From Hyphomicrobiales bacterium (lineage in GTDB: Bacteria; Pseudomonadota; Alphaproteobacteria; Rhizobiales; Rhizobiaceae), in assembly GCA_030456445.1 (NCBI GenBank), contig JAKDNM010000030.1, forward strand, positions 1-32,892: DNA of 32,892 bases, in the 5' to 3' direction. Below are positions 16,172 through 24,967 of the stretch, one piece after another. Each line of letters begins with the position of its first letter. The first letter of the stretch is position 1. A program made the position numbers and the translations under genes. The notes under the pieces were generated by a model. That model had not been told where the DNA came from, searched no databases, and saw nothing but the letters and a program-made list of their open reading frames with translations.

Positions 16172-17274
16172 CAGACGTCTCTCCGCTCGAAGTCGATGCG
16201 CGGATCGATCCAGGTGTAGGTGAGGTCGGAGATGAGGGTGACGAACAGGCCGAGCAGCGAGAAGATGTAGAGGTTGGCGAAGACGACCGGATAATCGCGG
16301 TCGAGCACCGAGCGGAAGCCGAGCAGCCCCAGCCCGTCCAGCGAGAAGATGTTCTCGATCAGGAGCGACCCGGTGAAGAAGGCCGAGATGAAGGCGCCCG
16401 GAAAGCCTGCGATGACGATCAGCATGGCGTTGCGGAACACGTGCCCGTAGAGCACCTGCCGCTCGGAAAGCCCCTTGGCGCGCGCCGTCACCACATATTG
16501 CTTGCGGATTTCATCGAGGAAGGAGTTCTTCGTCAGGAGCGTTGTCGTCGCGAAGGCCGACATGATCATGGCCGTGATCGGCAGGGCGATGTGCCACAGA
16601 TAGTCGAGGATTTTGCCGGGTATGGAGAGCTGGCTCCAATTGTCGGACGTCAGCCCTCTCAGCGGAAACCAGTCGAAGAAGGAGCCGCCGGCAAACAGCA
16701 CCATCAAGAGGATGGCGAACATGAAGCCTGGAATGGCGTAGCCGACGATGATGATGCCGCTCGTCCACACGTCGAAGGCCGAGCCGTCCTTGACCGCCTT
16801 GCGGATGCCGAGCGGGATCGAGATCAGGTAGGAAAGAAGCGTGATCCACAGGCCGAGCGAAATCGACACCGGCATCTTTTCAAGGATCAGTTGCAGCACC
16901 GGAATATCGCGGAAATAGCTCCTGCCGAAATCGAAGCGGGAATAGTCCCACAGCATCATGAAGAAGCGTTCGAGCGGCGGCTTGTCGAAGCCGAACTGCT
17001 TTTCCAGCTTCTTGATGAATTCCGGGTCGAGCCCCTGCGCGCCGCGATATCTCGACGAGATGCCGCTGCTGCCGGCGTCGAAATTCTGCATGCCCATGTC
17101 GGCGCCGCCGCCGGAAAGCCGGTCGCCGGCGCCGCCGCCCTGGCCGGTGATCTTGGCGATGACTTGCTCGACGGGGCCGCCCGGCGCGAACTGGATGACG
17201 GCGAAGGACACCGCCATGATGCCGAACAGCGTCGGGATCATCAAAAGAAGACGCCGGAGGATATAGGCGCCCAT
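16171..17274 (-). CDS. yejB: Peptide ABC transporter permease YejB
   Basis: YejB is the first membrane subunit of the Yej importer. The protein is 367 residues. It begins with the typical permease start [20 protein letters not shown] and [16 protein letters not shown] periplasmic insert rich in Gly and Ser follows (about 40-80), then [22 protein letters not shown], five further membrane segments, and an EAA loop ([35 protein letters not shown]). It starts 39 bases after yejA1 and overlaps the yejE start by one base. Confidence 0.94.
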   Translation of the reverse strand: MGAYILRRLLLMIPTLFGIMAVSFAVIQFAPGGPVEQVIAKITGQGGGAGDRLSGGGADMGMQNFDAGSSGISSRYRGAQGLDPEFIKKLEKQFGFDKPPLERFFMMLWDYSRFDFGRSYFRDIPVLQLILEKMPVSISLGLWITLLSYLISIPLGIRKAVKDGSAFDVWTSGIIIVGYAIPGFMFAILLMVLFAGGSFFDWFPLRGLTSDNWSQLSIPGKILDYLWHIALPITAMIMSAFATTTLLTKNSFLDEIRKQYVVTARAKGLSERQVLYGHVFRNAMLIVIAGFPGAFISAFFTGSLLIENIFSLDGLGLLGFRSVLDRDYPVVFANLYIFSLLGLFVTLISDLTYTWIDPRIDFERRDV

Positions 17275-17313
17275 CAGCCGATCCCCTCGATCCGCCGGTC
17301 TGTCATTCCCCCG

Positions 17314-19182
17314 TCAGCCCTTGCCAATCGTCTTTGCCTTTTCCTCGTCCACCCACCACAGCGCCTCGACCGGAAAGCCGTAAGAGGGTTTCTTTTCCTT
17401 GAACCCGAACATGTCCCAGTAGGCCACCCGGTGATTCGCCAGGTACCAATTTGGAATCCAGTCCTGCCGCGCGCGCAAGACCCGGTCGAGAACGCGCATG
17501 ACAGTGGTCAACTCCGCCCGGCTTTTTACCTTGCCGGCTAGATCGATCAGGGCGTCGATGGCCGGGCTCGCCATGCCCGGAAGGTTGCGCGAGCCCTGCG
17601 CCGCAGCGGCGACGGAAGAGAAATAATGCTGCAGTTCTTCTCGCGTCGGCGAGGCGGTGAAGGACGCGGCCATGGAGATCATGTCGAAGTCGAAATCGGC
17701 CTGCCGGAGCTGGTACTGCGCCGAATCCACCAGCCGGATCGACGCGTCGATGCCGATGGCGCGCATATTGTCGATGAAAGGCGTTTCCACGCGCACGAAG
17801 ACCGGGTCGTTGACCAGAAGCTCGACTGTCAGCCGCTCGCCCTTTCCGTTTGCGAGAAAGTTGCCCCTGCGCGTCCAGCCAGCTTCCTTCAGAAGATCCA
17901 GCGCCTTTCGCAGAAGCTTGCGGTCCTGCCCGGATCCGCTCGAGACCGGCTGCGTGACCGCCTCGCCGAAGGCCGTGTCCGGGATTTGGCCACGGAATTT
18001 TTCGAGGATCGCCATCTCCTCGGGCGACGGCGTTCCGCTCGCCCTGAAGGCGGATTTCTCGAAGAGCGATTGCGAGCGGTCGTAGGACCCATAGAAAAGG
18101 TTGCGCTGCGTCCATTCGAAATCGAAACAGTTGCCGATTGCGAAGCGCACGCGCGGGTCGCGGAAGCGCTCGCGCCGCTGGTTGAGCGCCCAGGCCTGTA
18201 GCGAAGGTTGCTGTTCCGCCGGGAAGGTTCGCTTGACGACCTTGCCTTCCCTGATCGCCGGAAAATCGTATTCCGTCGCCCATGTCTTCGAGGTGAATTC
18301 CTCGCGGTAGACGATCCTGCCTTTCTTGAACGCCTCGAAGCCGGCCTGCCGCTCGCGATAGAATTCGATGCGGATGATATCGAAATGGTGGAGGCCGCGA
18401 TTGACCGGCAGATCACGCGCCCAATAATCGTCGCGCCGCGCATACTCGATATACTGCCCGGCGCCGAACCTGCCGACCTTGTAGGGGCCGGAGCCGAGCG
18501 GCGGGTTCAGTTGCGATCCGTCGAACGGGTTCGTCTCGAAGAAGGCTTTCGAGACGATCGGATATTCGGCAAGGCCGAGGATCGTGCGATCGGACTGTTT
18601 GCCGGAGAAGACGAGCCGGAATACATCGTCGTCCACGGCGATGAAATCGACCGCTTCCCTCAGAGGCAGAAGCAGGCTCGGATGACCTTTCTCCTTGAAC
18701 AGCCTGTAGGTGTAGGCGACGTCCTCCGCCGTCAGCGGCGAGCCGTCTGAGAATTTGGCTTCGGGCCTGAGCTTGAATTCATAGGTGTTGCGATCGTCCG
18801 AGATCGTCACGCTTTCGGCAATCAGGCCGTAGAGCGCGTCCGGCTCATCGAGCGCCCGCACCATGAGTTGGTCGAAGCACATCTCCATGCGCGGCGGCGC
18901 GTCGCTCGCGCGCACAAACGTATTGAGCGTGTTGAAGGTGCTGACGTTCTGGTTGTAGGCCCAGTTGGGCGGCGGGAAATTGAACGTCCCCCCCTTCGGA
19001 GCTTCGGGGCTGGCATAGTCGAAATGCGTGAAATCCGCCGCGTATTTCAGGTCGCCGAAGGCGGAGAGCCCATGCAGCGCCTTTCCGGCCACCGGCTGGG
19101 CGAAGCTTTGCTTCGGCAACAGCGGCAGGGTCGCCACCGCTCCGCACAGCCCTAGAAACCGCCGTCGCGGCCAGCGCCCCAT
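17314..19182 (-). CDS. Extracellular solute-binding protein YejA-type, copy 1 (Tat signal)
   Basis: This is a periplasmic peptide-binding protein of SBP family 5 that feeds YejBEF. The 622-residue chain starts with a twin-arginine signal (PRRRFLGL then a hydrophobic stretch, cut after SFA). Family features include FAYASPEAPKGG-like (DYASPEAPKGGTFN), KFSDGSPLTAEDVAYTYRLFK and NPPLGSGPYKVGRFG. ATG 19182 overlaps the stop of the preceding binding-protein gene (TGATG). One of the two binding proteins here may correspond to Agrobacterium YepA, reported to bind muropeptides; which one cannot be told from the sequence alone. Confidence 0.9.
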   Translation of the reverse strand: MGRWPRRRFLGLCGAVATLPLLPKQSFAQPVAGKALHGLSAFGDLKYAADFTHFDYASPEAPKGGTFNFPPPNWAYNQNVSTFNTLNTFVRASDAPPRMEMCFDQLMVRALDEPDALYGLIAESVTISDDRNTYEFKLRPEAKFSDGSPLTAEDVAYTYRLFKEKGHPSLLLPLREAVDFIAVDDDVFRLVFSGKQSDRTILGLAEYPIVSKAFFETNPFDGSQLNPPLGSGPYKVGRFGAGQYIEYARRDDYWARDLPVNRGLHHFDIIRIEFYRERQAGFEAFKKGRIVYREEFTSKTWATEYDFPAIREGKVVKRTFPAEQQPSLQAWALNQRRERFRDPRVRFAIGNCFDFEWTQRNLFYGSYDRSQSLFEKSAFRASGTPSPEEMAILEKFRGQIPDTAFGEAVTQPVSSGSGQDRKLLRKALDLLKEAGWTRRGNFLANGKGERLTVELLVNDPVFVRVETPFIDNMRAIGIDASIRLVDSAQYQLRQADFDFDMISMAASFTASPTREELQHYFSSVAAAAQGSRNLPGMASPAIDALIDLAGKVKSRAELTTVMRVLDRVLRARQDWIPNWYLANHRVAYWDMFGFKEKKPSYGFPVEALWWVDEEKAKTIGKG

Positions 19183-21122
19183 CAATCTCTGCTCTTGTAT
19201 TTACGCGCGAGCGCGGCGGCCTTCGCCTCGTCGATCCACCAGGAATCGAAATCGACGCCGACATAGCCTGGCTGCTCGGGGATGCCGAACTTGTTCCAGT
19301 AGGCAACGCGCAGGCCGGGCGAATACCATTGCGGGACGACGTAGTAGTTCCAGAGCAGCACCCGGTCGAGCGCGCGCGTGGCGGCGACGAGGTCGTCGCG
19401 GTCCTTGGTATAAATTACACGATCGACCAGCTTGTCGACCGCCGGGCTTTTTATGCCCATCAAATTGCGCGATCCGGGCGCATCCGCCGCCGCCGACGAC
19501 CAGAAGTCGCGCTGCTCGTTGCCCGGCGATTCGGACTGCTGCAACACCGTCGTCACCATGTCGAAATCGAAACTGCGCAAGCGGTTGATGTACTGGCTGA
19601 CATCGATGATGCGCAGGCTGGCGTCGATGCCAAGCTTGTGCAGATTGGCGATATAGGGACCGATGACACGTTCGTCGGAGGGGTCGTTGCCGAGGAATAC
19701 GATGGTGAAGCGTTCGCCCTTGTCGTTGATGAGGAAACGTGGATCCGGCAGCGTTTCCAAGCCGACGAGCGAGAGCATTCGCTGCCACAGGCCGGGGTTC
19801 GGCGGCGTATGCCAGCCCGCCTCCTTCAGAAGCTCGAACGCCTGGCGGAGGTTGGCCCGCTCCGATTGCGGCGTGTCGTAAACCGGCAGCTTGAATTCCT
19901 GGGTGAAGACCTCCGGTGGAACCTCGCCCTTCACCGTGTTCAGGATTTCCAGTTCCTTGCCTTCCGGCAGGCCGCGCGAAGCGAGTTCCGTCCCCTGGAA
20001 GTAGGACTGCGTCCTTTTGTAGGAATCGTAGAACAGCGTCCGGTTCATGTCCTCGAAATTGAACGCGAATGTCAGTGCCTCGCGCACCCGCCGGTCCTTG
20101 AACTGCGCGCGGCGCATGTTCATGACGAAACACTGCATCGGCTTGCCGGCGGTCGTCTCGTATTCGTGCTTTATGACGTCGCCCGCCTTGAAGGCCGGGA
20201 AATCGTAGCCGATCGCCCAGCGCTGCGAGCGGTTCTCGACGCGGAAATCGTCATAGCCGCCCTTGGTGAAGGCCTCCCAGGCGGCGTTCTCGTCGCGGAA
20301 ATAGATGGTTTTCTTGCGGTCGAAATTGTTGCGGCCGGCATTAACGCCGATGTCGGCCCCCCAGTAATCCTCGACGCGCTCCCACACGATCTCCGAGCCG
20401 GCGCGAAAGTTTCCGATCCTGTAGGGGCCGGAGCCGAGCGGTGGTTCCAGCGTCGGCGTCGTGGCGTCGCGTTTCTTTCCGGAACCGTCGGTGCCTTCCC
20501 ACCAGTGCTTCGGCAGCACCGCGAGATCGCCCATGATATGCGGAAGCTCGCGGTTTCCCTTCTGGTTGAAGCGGAATTCGACCTCGCCGTCGCCGTTTGC
20601 CACGGCTTCGGTGACGTTGGCGAAATAGCGCGTGTAGAGCGGGCTGTTGGCCTTCAGGAAATTGAACGACCAAACCACGTCCTGCGCGGTGATCGGCTTG
20701 CCGTCATGCCAGCGCGCCTTGGGGTTCAGCCGATAGGTAGCCGACGAATAGTCCTCGGGGAATTTGAAGGCGTCGGCGATGAGCGCATGGCTGACGCCCG
20801 ACTCGTCTGTGGCCTGTTTCAGGAGCGTATCGTAGAGGTCGCCGCCGAAGGAGCCCAGCCCGGCTGCGGGTGTGCCGCGCACGATGAACGGGTTGAAGCT
20901 GTCGAAGGTGCCAATGGCGACGGAATGCGTTTCACCGCCTTTCGGCGCACCGGGGTTGACATAATCGTAGTGCGCGAACGCATCGCCGTATTTCGACGGC
21001 CTCACCAGCGACGAGGACGAGCGCCACGCTTTCGGTTCCTCCTCGGCTCGCACGCGAATAGCGCCGAAGGGTAAAAAGACCGCCAGCGAGCCTCCCAGAA
21101 ATGTCCGTCGCGGGATCTTCAT
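19182..21122 (-). CDS. Extracellular solute-binding protein YejA-type, copy 2 (Tat signal, first gene of operon)
   Basis: A second SBP family 5 peptide-binding protein of 646 residues heads the yej operon. The signal is Tat-like (PRRTFLGG, then SLAVFLPFGAIRVRA cut before EEEP). Motifs are DYVNPGAPKGGETHS, RWHDGKPITAQDVVWSFNFLK and EPPLGSGPYRIGNFRAG, parallel to those of the next gene, so the two are divergent paralogues. The start has AAAGGAT upstream. Its promoter should lie in 21123-21240, where I see no clear consensus. The gene is followed without a gap by the other binding protein. Confidence 0.9.
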   Translation of the reverse strand: MKIPRRTFLGGSLAVFLPFGAIRVRAEEEPKAWRSSSSLVRPSKYGDAFAHYDYVNPGAPKGGETHSVAIGTFDSFNPFIVRGTPAAGLGSFGGDLYDTLLKQATDESGVSHALIADAFKFPEDYSSATYRLNPKARWHDGKPITAQDVVWSFNFLKANSPLYTRYFANVTEAVANGDGEVEFRFNQKGNRELPHIMGDLAVLPKHWWEGTDGSGKKRDATTPTLEPPLGSGPYRIGNFRAGSEIVWERVEDYWGADIGVNAGRNNFDRKKTIYFRDENAAWEAFTKGGYDDFRVENRSQRWAIGYDFPAFKAGDVIKHEYETTAGKPMQCFVMNMRRAQFKDRRVREALTFAFNFEDMNRTLFYDSYKRTQSYFQGTELASRGLPEGKELEILNTVKGEVPPEVFTQEFKLPVYDTPQSERANLRQAFELLKEAGWHTPPNPGLWQRMLSLVGLETLPDPRFLINDKGERFTIVFLGNDPSDERVIGPYIANLHKLGIDASLRIIDVSQYINRLRSFDFDMVTTVLQQSESPGNEQRDFWSSAAADAPGSRNLMGIKSPAVDKLVDRVIYTKDRDDLVAATRALDRVLLWNYYVVPQWYSPGLRVAYWNKFGIPEQPGYVGVDFDSWWIDEAKAAALARKYKSRD

Positions 21123-21244
21123 TCCATATCCTTTGGCCTGTCGGCTTGGTCAAAGTTGGGCCGGAAAGCGGAAATAGCAAGCAGCTCCAATGAACCGATA
21201 TTCCATGGCGGTCGTCAACCGATCCCGCTCGGGAAAACCGGAAC

Positions 21245-21271
21245 AAAAAAGCCGGGCTGGAACCCGGCTTT
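21245..21271 (-). terminator. Rho-independent terminator of the cytochrome c gene
   Basis: A perfect 9-bp stem (AAAGCCGGG, 21248-21256, with CCCGGCTTT, 21263-21271) with a 6-base loop. Read on the - strand it ends in a run of six T. It lies 22 bases after the stop of cycM, before the start of the yej operon. Confidence 0.88.
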
Positions 21272-21293
21272 GATGTCGTGAAAATTCATCAGC

Positions 21294-22121
21294 CTATTGC
21301 GCGGGAGCCGGAGCGCCCTCCACCGGCTTCTTTTCTTCCGTGGGCTTGGCCCCCTCAGCCGGCTTGGCGCCTTCGGCAGGCTTCGCGGTTTCCGCCGGTT
21401 TCGCTGCGCCATCGGCCGCCGGCTTAGCGGCACCCTCGGCGGGCTTGGTCGCATTGTCCGCCGGCTTCGCAGCGTTCTCGGCGGGCTTGGCCCCCTCAGC
21501 CGGCTTGGCGCCTTCGGCGGGCTTCGCCGCATCTGCACCTTCGGCGGCAGCAGGCTTGGCGGCGTCGGGCGAAGGAAGCGGCTCGGGCGTGTCGGCGAGC
21601 GTGCGCAGATAGGCGATCACGTCGGCGCGCTCGTCGATCTTCGACAGACCGGCGAAGCCCATCGCCGTGCCCGGCACTTCGGCCTTCGGCTTGGTGATGA
21701 ATTCGCTGAGAAGCTGGTAGTCCCAATGCTTCTTGCTGCCGTCGGAGAAAGCCTTCATGCCGGCCGAATAGCTGTAGCCCGGATGTGAGGCGATCGGCCT
21801 CTCGACAACGCCGTAAAGATTCGGGCCGACCTTGTTGGGACCACCCTTGGTAGCGTCGTGGCAGGCTTCGCAGCGCTTGAAGATCGATGCGCCCTTGTCG
21901 ACATCGGCCTTCGCGAGCAGCGGCGCGATCGGCGCCTTGGCCGGGTTTTCCTTTTTCTCGGCGCCGGCGGCGGCGGGCGCTTCCTGCGCTTTTATCGCGA
22001 AGCCGGGCTTTTCCGGATTGGGCGAATAAAACAGGGAATCCGAAACGAGCGAGATCGAGAAGACGACGAAGATCGTTCCGAGGAGTGCGCCGATGATCTT
22101 GTTGTATTCAAAAGAGTCCAT
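21294..22121 (-). CDS. cycM: Membrane-anchored cytochrome c (CycM-like) with AKPAEG-repeat tail
   Basis: This is a class I cytochrome c tethered to the inner membrane that carries electrons to terminal oxidases. The 275-residue protein has an uncleaved N-terminal anchor (IIGALLGTIFVVFSISLVSDSLF, 9-31). The haem site is Cys84-x-x-Cys87-His88 (RCEACHDATKGG), Met154 (GTAMGFAGL) is the likely sixth ligand, and the motifs KVGPNLYGVVERPIASHPGYSYS and ERADVIAYLRTL are CycM-like. The haem domain ends near residue 178. After it comes a 97-residue tail made mostly of KPAEGA/AKPAE-type repeats, predicted to be disordered in the periplasm. The tail DNA holds a 36-bp exact direct repeat. Confidence 0.92.
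   Translation of the reverse strand: MDSFEYNKIIGALLGTIFVVFSISLVSDSLFYSPNPEKPGFAIKAQEAPAAAGAEKKENPAKAPIAPLLAKADVDKGASIFKRCEACHDATKGGPNKVGPNLYGVVERPIASHPGYSYSAGMKAFSDGSKKHWDYQLLSEFITKPKAEVPGTAMGFAGLSKIDERADVIAYLRTLADTPEPLPSPDAAKPAAAEGADAAKPAEGAKPAEGAKPAENAAKPADNATKPAEGAAKPAADGAAKPAETAKPAEGAKPAEGAKPTEEKKPVEGAPAPAQ
21342..21518. repeat. 36-bp exact direct repeat inside the cytochrome c tail
   Basis: Bases 21342-21377 and 21483-21518 are identical over 36 bp, 141 bp apart, a multiple of three. They encode the EGAKPAEGAKP block twice. Between them lie diverged copies of the same unit. Recombination or slippage here would lengthen or shorten the protein tail without a frameshift. Confidence 0.85.
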
Positions 22122-22234
22122 ACGCCCCTAAGGCTCCATATTTCGCGGCCTGTGCGGAAAGAGGCCGGTCCGCTTCGCGTCGGCCTTCCCGAATTCCCCT
22201 CCGGAGCCGTCCAAATCGCGCGGAAAACTAGGTC

Positions 22235-22263
22235 TTTTGCTTCCCCGTTGCAACACCTATAAG
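22235..22263 (+). promoter_or_regulatory. Weak candidate promoter for kdsB
   Basis: TATAAG at 22258-22263 is one base from the -10 consensus, with a poor -35 (TTTTGC, 22235-22240) 17 bases upstream. It lies between divergent cycM and kdsB, about 65 bases before the kdsB start. The -35 match is weak, so this is a low-confidence site. Confidence 0.3.
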
Positions 22264-22328
22264 GGCGCTTTCGAGTGAGACGTTTTGCCACTTTGCCGGC
22301 ACGGTCTCTGGGGAATTCTGTCGTCTTC

Positions 22329-23069
22329 ATGTCCGTCCTCATTCTCATTCCAGCCCGTATGGCATCGACCAGGCTGCCCGGAAAGCCGCTGGCCGATATT
22401 GCCGGCGCGCCCATGATCGTCCATGTCGCCCGCCGCGCCGCCGAAAGCGGGCTCGGCCGCGTCGTTGTGGCGACCGACACGGCGGCGGTCGCCGAAGCGG
22501 TTGCCTCGCACGGTTTCGAGGCGGTGATGACGCGCGCCGACCACCAGTCTGGCTCCGACCGCATCCACGAGGCGCTGGCGGCGCTCGATCCCTCCGGAAC
22601 GGTGGAAACCGTCATCAACGTGCAGGGCGATCTGCCGACCGTCGAGCCCGGAACGATCGTCGCTTCCGCCGCACCGCTCGCCGACCCGGAGGTCGATATC
22701 GCCACCCTCGGCGTCGAGATCGCGCGCGAGGAAGAAAAGACCAACCCCAACGTGGTCAAGATCGTCGGTTCGCCGGTATCTCCCGGCAGGCTGAGGGCGC
22801 TCTATTTCACCCGCGCCACCGCGCCCTGGGGCGAGGGGCCGCTTTACCATCATATCGGGCTCTACGCCTATCGCCGCGCCGCACTCGAACGCTTCGTCTC
22901 GTTGCCGCCTTCGCCGCTGGAGAAGCGCGAGCGTCTGGAGCAGCTTCGCGCGCTGGAAGCGGGCATGCGCATAGACGCGTGCGTCGTGGCCACGGTGCCG
23001 CTCGGCGTCGATACGCCGGCCGACCTCGATCGCGCCCGCGAGATTCTTTCTTCCTCCCAAAGGTTCTGA
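22329..23069 (+). CDS. kdsB: 3-deoxy-manno-octulosonate cytidylyltransferase (CMP-KDO synthetase)
   Basis: KdsB joins CTP and KDO to make CMP-KDO, the activated sugar for the lipopolysaccharide core. The 246-residue protein is the usual length. Motifs are [21 protein letters not shown] (nucleotide-binding start), [36 protein letters not shown] and [13 protein letters not shown], all characteristic of KdsB. ATG 22329 is chosen because it places the LILIPAR motif at the N terminus as in other members; GTG 22275 would add 18 residues. The ribosome site is weak. It ends 3 bases before pheA. Confidence 0.95.
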   Translation: MSVLILIPARMASTRLPGKPLADIAGAPMIVHVARRAAESGLGRVVVATDTAAVAEAVASHGFEAVMTRADHQSGSDRIHEALAALDPSGTVETVINVQGDLPTVEPGTIVASAAPLADPEVDIATLGVEIAREEEKTNPNVVKIVGSPVSPGRLRALYFTRATAPWGEGPLYHHIGLYAYRRAALERFVSLPPSPLEKRERLEQLRALEAGMRIDACVVATVPLGVDTPADLDRAREILSSSQRF

Positions 23070-23072
23070 ATC

Positions 23073-23939
23073 ATGCCTGAAAAGACCAACCTCATCGCTT
23101 TCCAGGGCGAGCCCGGCGCCAATTCCGATACGGCCTGCCGCGACATGTATCCGTCGATGGAACCGCTGCCCTGCCCAACCTTCGAGGACGCCTTCGTCGC
23201 GGTGGAAAGCGGCAAGGCGGATCTCGCCATGATCCCGATCGAGAACACGATCGCCGGCCGCGTCGCCGACATCCACCATCTCCTGCCGGTTTCTCGGCTG
23301 CATATCGTCGCCGAGTATTTCCTGCCGATCCATTTCCAGTTGATGGTGCTGCCCGGCGCGAAATTCGAGGGCATCAAGGCTGTCTACAGCCATATCCACG
23401 CGCTCGGCCAATGCCGCAAGGTGATCCGCAAGAACCGCTGGAAGCCGGTGGTGGCGGGCGATACGGCGGGCGCCGCCCGCCTCGTCTCCGAGGAGGGCAA
23501 CCCTGCCAACGCCGCGCTCGCGCCCAGCCTTGCCGCCGAGCTCTACCATCTCGACATCGTCGCCGAGAATGTCGAGGACACCGACAACAACGTCACCCGC
23601 TTCGTCGTCCTGTCGAAGGAGAAGCATTGGGCGGTGCGCACCGATCCGGCCGAGAAGATGATGACGACCTTCGTCTTCCGCGTCAGAAACGTGCCGGCCG
23701 CGCTCTACAAGGGGATGGGGGGATTTGCCACCAACGGCGTCAACATGACCAAGCTCGAAAGCTATCAGCTCGGCGGCAAGTTCTTCTCCACCCAGTTCTA
23801 CGCCGACATCGAGGGCCATCCCGACGACGCCAACGTGGCGCTGGCGCTGGAGGAACTGGGCTTCTTCTCGCGCGAAGTGCGCATCCTCGGCGTCTACGCG
23901 GAGCATCCCTTCCGTGCCACGCTGGGCGAGGACGACTGA
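23073..23939 (+). CDS. pheA: Prephenate dehydratase
   Basis: PheA turns prephenate into phenylpyruvate, the committed step of phenylalanine synthesis. The 288-residue enzyme is monofunctional, without a chorismate mutase domain. The catalytic domain starts IAFQGEPGANSDTACRDMYP and includes LAMIPIENTIAGRVADIHHLL and the TRF motif (NNVTRFVVLS). The C-terminal ACT domain (about 195-275; FVFRVRNVPAALYKGMGGFATNGVNMTKLESYQLGG) is the site of phenylalanine feedback. It lies 3 bases after kdsB, so the two genes are almost certainly one operon. Confidence 0.96.
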   Translation: MPEKTNLIAFQGEPGANSDTACRDMYPSMEPLPCPTFEDAFVAVESGKADLAMIPIENTIAGRVADIHHLLPVSRLHIVAEYFLPIHFQLMVLPGAKFEGIKAVYSHIHALGQCRKVIRKNRWKPVVAGDTAGAARLVSEEGNPANAALAPSLAAELYHLDIVAENVEDTDNNVTRFVVLSKEKHWAVRTDPAEKMMTTFVFRVRNVPAALYKGMGGFATNGVNMTKLESYQLGGKFFSTQFYADIEGHPDDANVALALEELGFFSREVRILGVYAEHPFRATLGEDD

Positions 23940-23942
23940 GAA

Positions 23943-24002
23943 AAGCCGCGAGGCCGGGCTGCAAACGGCGCTCGTCTGCGCTCCACGAAAGCCTTGCGGC
24001 TT
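23943..24002. terminator. Possible bidirectional terminator between pheA and nudC
   Basis: Arms AAGCCGCGAGGC (23943-23954) and GCCTTGCGGCTT (23991-24002) can form a 12-bp stem with one wobble and a 36-base loop. TTCTCCT follows on the + strand and TTTTCTC on the - strand. The two genes converge here. The long loop makes this less certain. Confidence 0.5.
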
Positions 24003-24006
24003 CTCC

Positions 24007-24945
24007 TCATCCGTCCGCCCAGGTGCGGATGAGATGGCTGGCGATGGCGCCGGGCGGCGGGACGGTGATGCCGTCCGCGTGATTTCCGGCGATGATGGCG
24101 CGGACTTCCTCGCGTTCGAACCAGCGGCAATCCTCCAGCTCTTTGAAATCGGTGTGGATGTCCTCGTTCAGCGCCTCGCCATAGCAGCCGATCATCAGCG
24201 AATGGGGAAACGGCCAGGGCTGGCTTGCCTGGTAGAGGACGCGGCCGAGCCGTATCCCCGCCTCCTCCAGCGTCTCGCGCCGCACGGCGTTCTCGATGGT
24301 TTCGCCGGGCTCGATGAAGCCGGCGAGGCAGGAATACATGTCGGGCGCGAAGCGCGGGCTGCGCCCCATCAAGCATTTCTCTCCGCTGACCGTCAGCATG
24401 ATCGCCACCGGATCGGTGCGCGGGAAATGTTCCGTGCCGCAATTTCCGCAGACGCGGCGGTAGCCGCCATGCCGCATCTCGCTCTCATGCCCGCATTTCG
24501 AGCAGAAGCGGTGGCTGGAATGCCAGGCAAGCAGCGAGGCGCCCTGCGCCAGCGCGCCGAGATCGGTCGGGCCGATCAGGCCCTGCACATAGACCGAGCG
24601 GTAGTCGATCGCCTTGATCGTCGCAGGCAGATCGTCCGGCTCGACGCCGGCGGGCACGACGATCCTCGGTCCCGTCGCGTCGAAGCCGAGCAGGACCGCA
24701 TGGTCGAGCCGAGCCTTGAGCGCGGTGCCTTGCTCACGCGTGAAATGCGGATCGAACACGCCGTCCTTCAGCTTGAGGTAGGCGCGACCGCCATGGACCA
24801 GCATGAGCCGCGCCGCCGGGTGTTCAAGCGCTTTGGCCAAGCTTTCCTCGTCGCGGTTTTCCGATTGCCGATCGAGATCGTTGCCGGCAAATCCGACGAA
24901 CTGGCTGGGCTCGCGCAATGGCGCGTCGAAGAGGCGAAACGGCAT
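24007..24945 (-). CDS. nudC: NAD+ diphosphatase / NAD-cap RNA hydrolase NudC
   Basis: NudC hydrolyses NAD(H) to NMN(H) and AMP and removes NAD caps from RNA. The protein is 312 residues. Its zinc site is Cys148, Cys151, Cys166 and Cys169. The Nudix box runs from Gly209 to about 231 (GFIEPGE, then RRETLEEAGI) with all key glutamates. The NudC-specific SQPWPFPHS motif follows at 241-249 and separates it from other Nudix enzymes. ATG 24945 is chosen as the family-like start (MPFRLFDAPL); upstream codons belong to the HIT gene. The gap to the HIT gene is 22 bases, so the two are probably cotranscribed. Confidence 0.94.
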   Translation of the reverse strand: MPFRLFDAPLREPSQFVGFAGNDLDRQSENRDEESLAKALEHPAARLMLVHGGRAYLKLKDGVFDPHFTREQGTALKARLDHAVLLGFDATGPRIVVPAGVEPDDLPATIKAIDYRSVYVQGLIGPTDLGALAQGASLLAWHSSHRFCSKCGHESEMRHGGYRRVCGNCGTEHFPRTDPVAIMLTVSGEKCLMGRSPRFAPDMYSCLAGFIEPGETIENAVRRETLEEAGIRLGRVLYQASQPWPFPHSLMIGCYGEALNEDIHTDFKELEDCRWFEREEVRAIIAGNHADGITVPPPGAIASHLIRTWADG

Positions 24946-24967
24946 GAACGGGTCCAGTCGGGATGGT

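Noticed and set aside
19329..21074. 581-codon + strand frame opposite the first yej binding-protein gene
   Set aside because: Mirror of a well-supported - strand gene; no ribosome site or family features.
22257..23906. 549-codon - strand frame opposite kdsB and pheA
   Set aside because: Spans two complete housekeeping genes in antisense; composition is that of a shadow frame.
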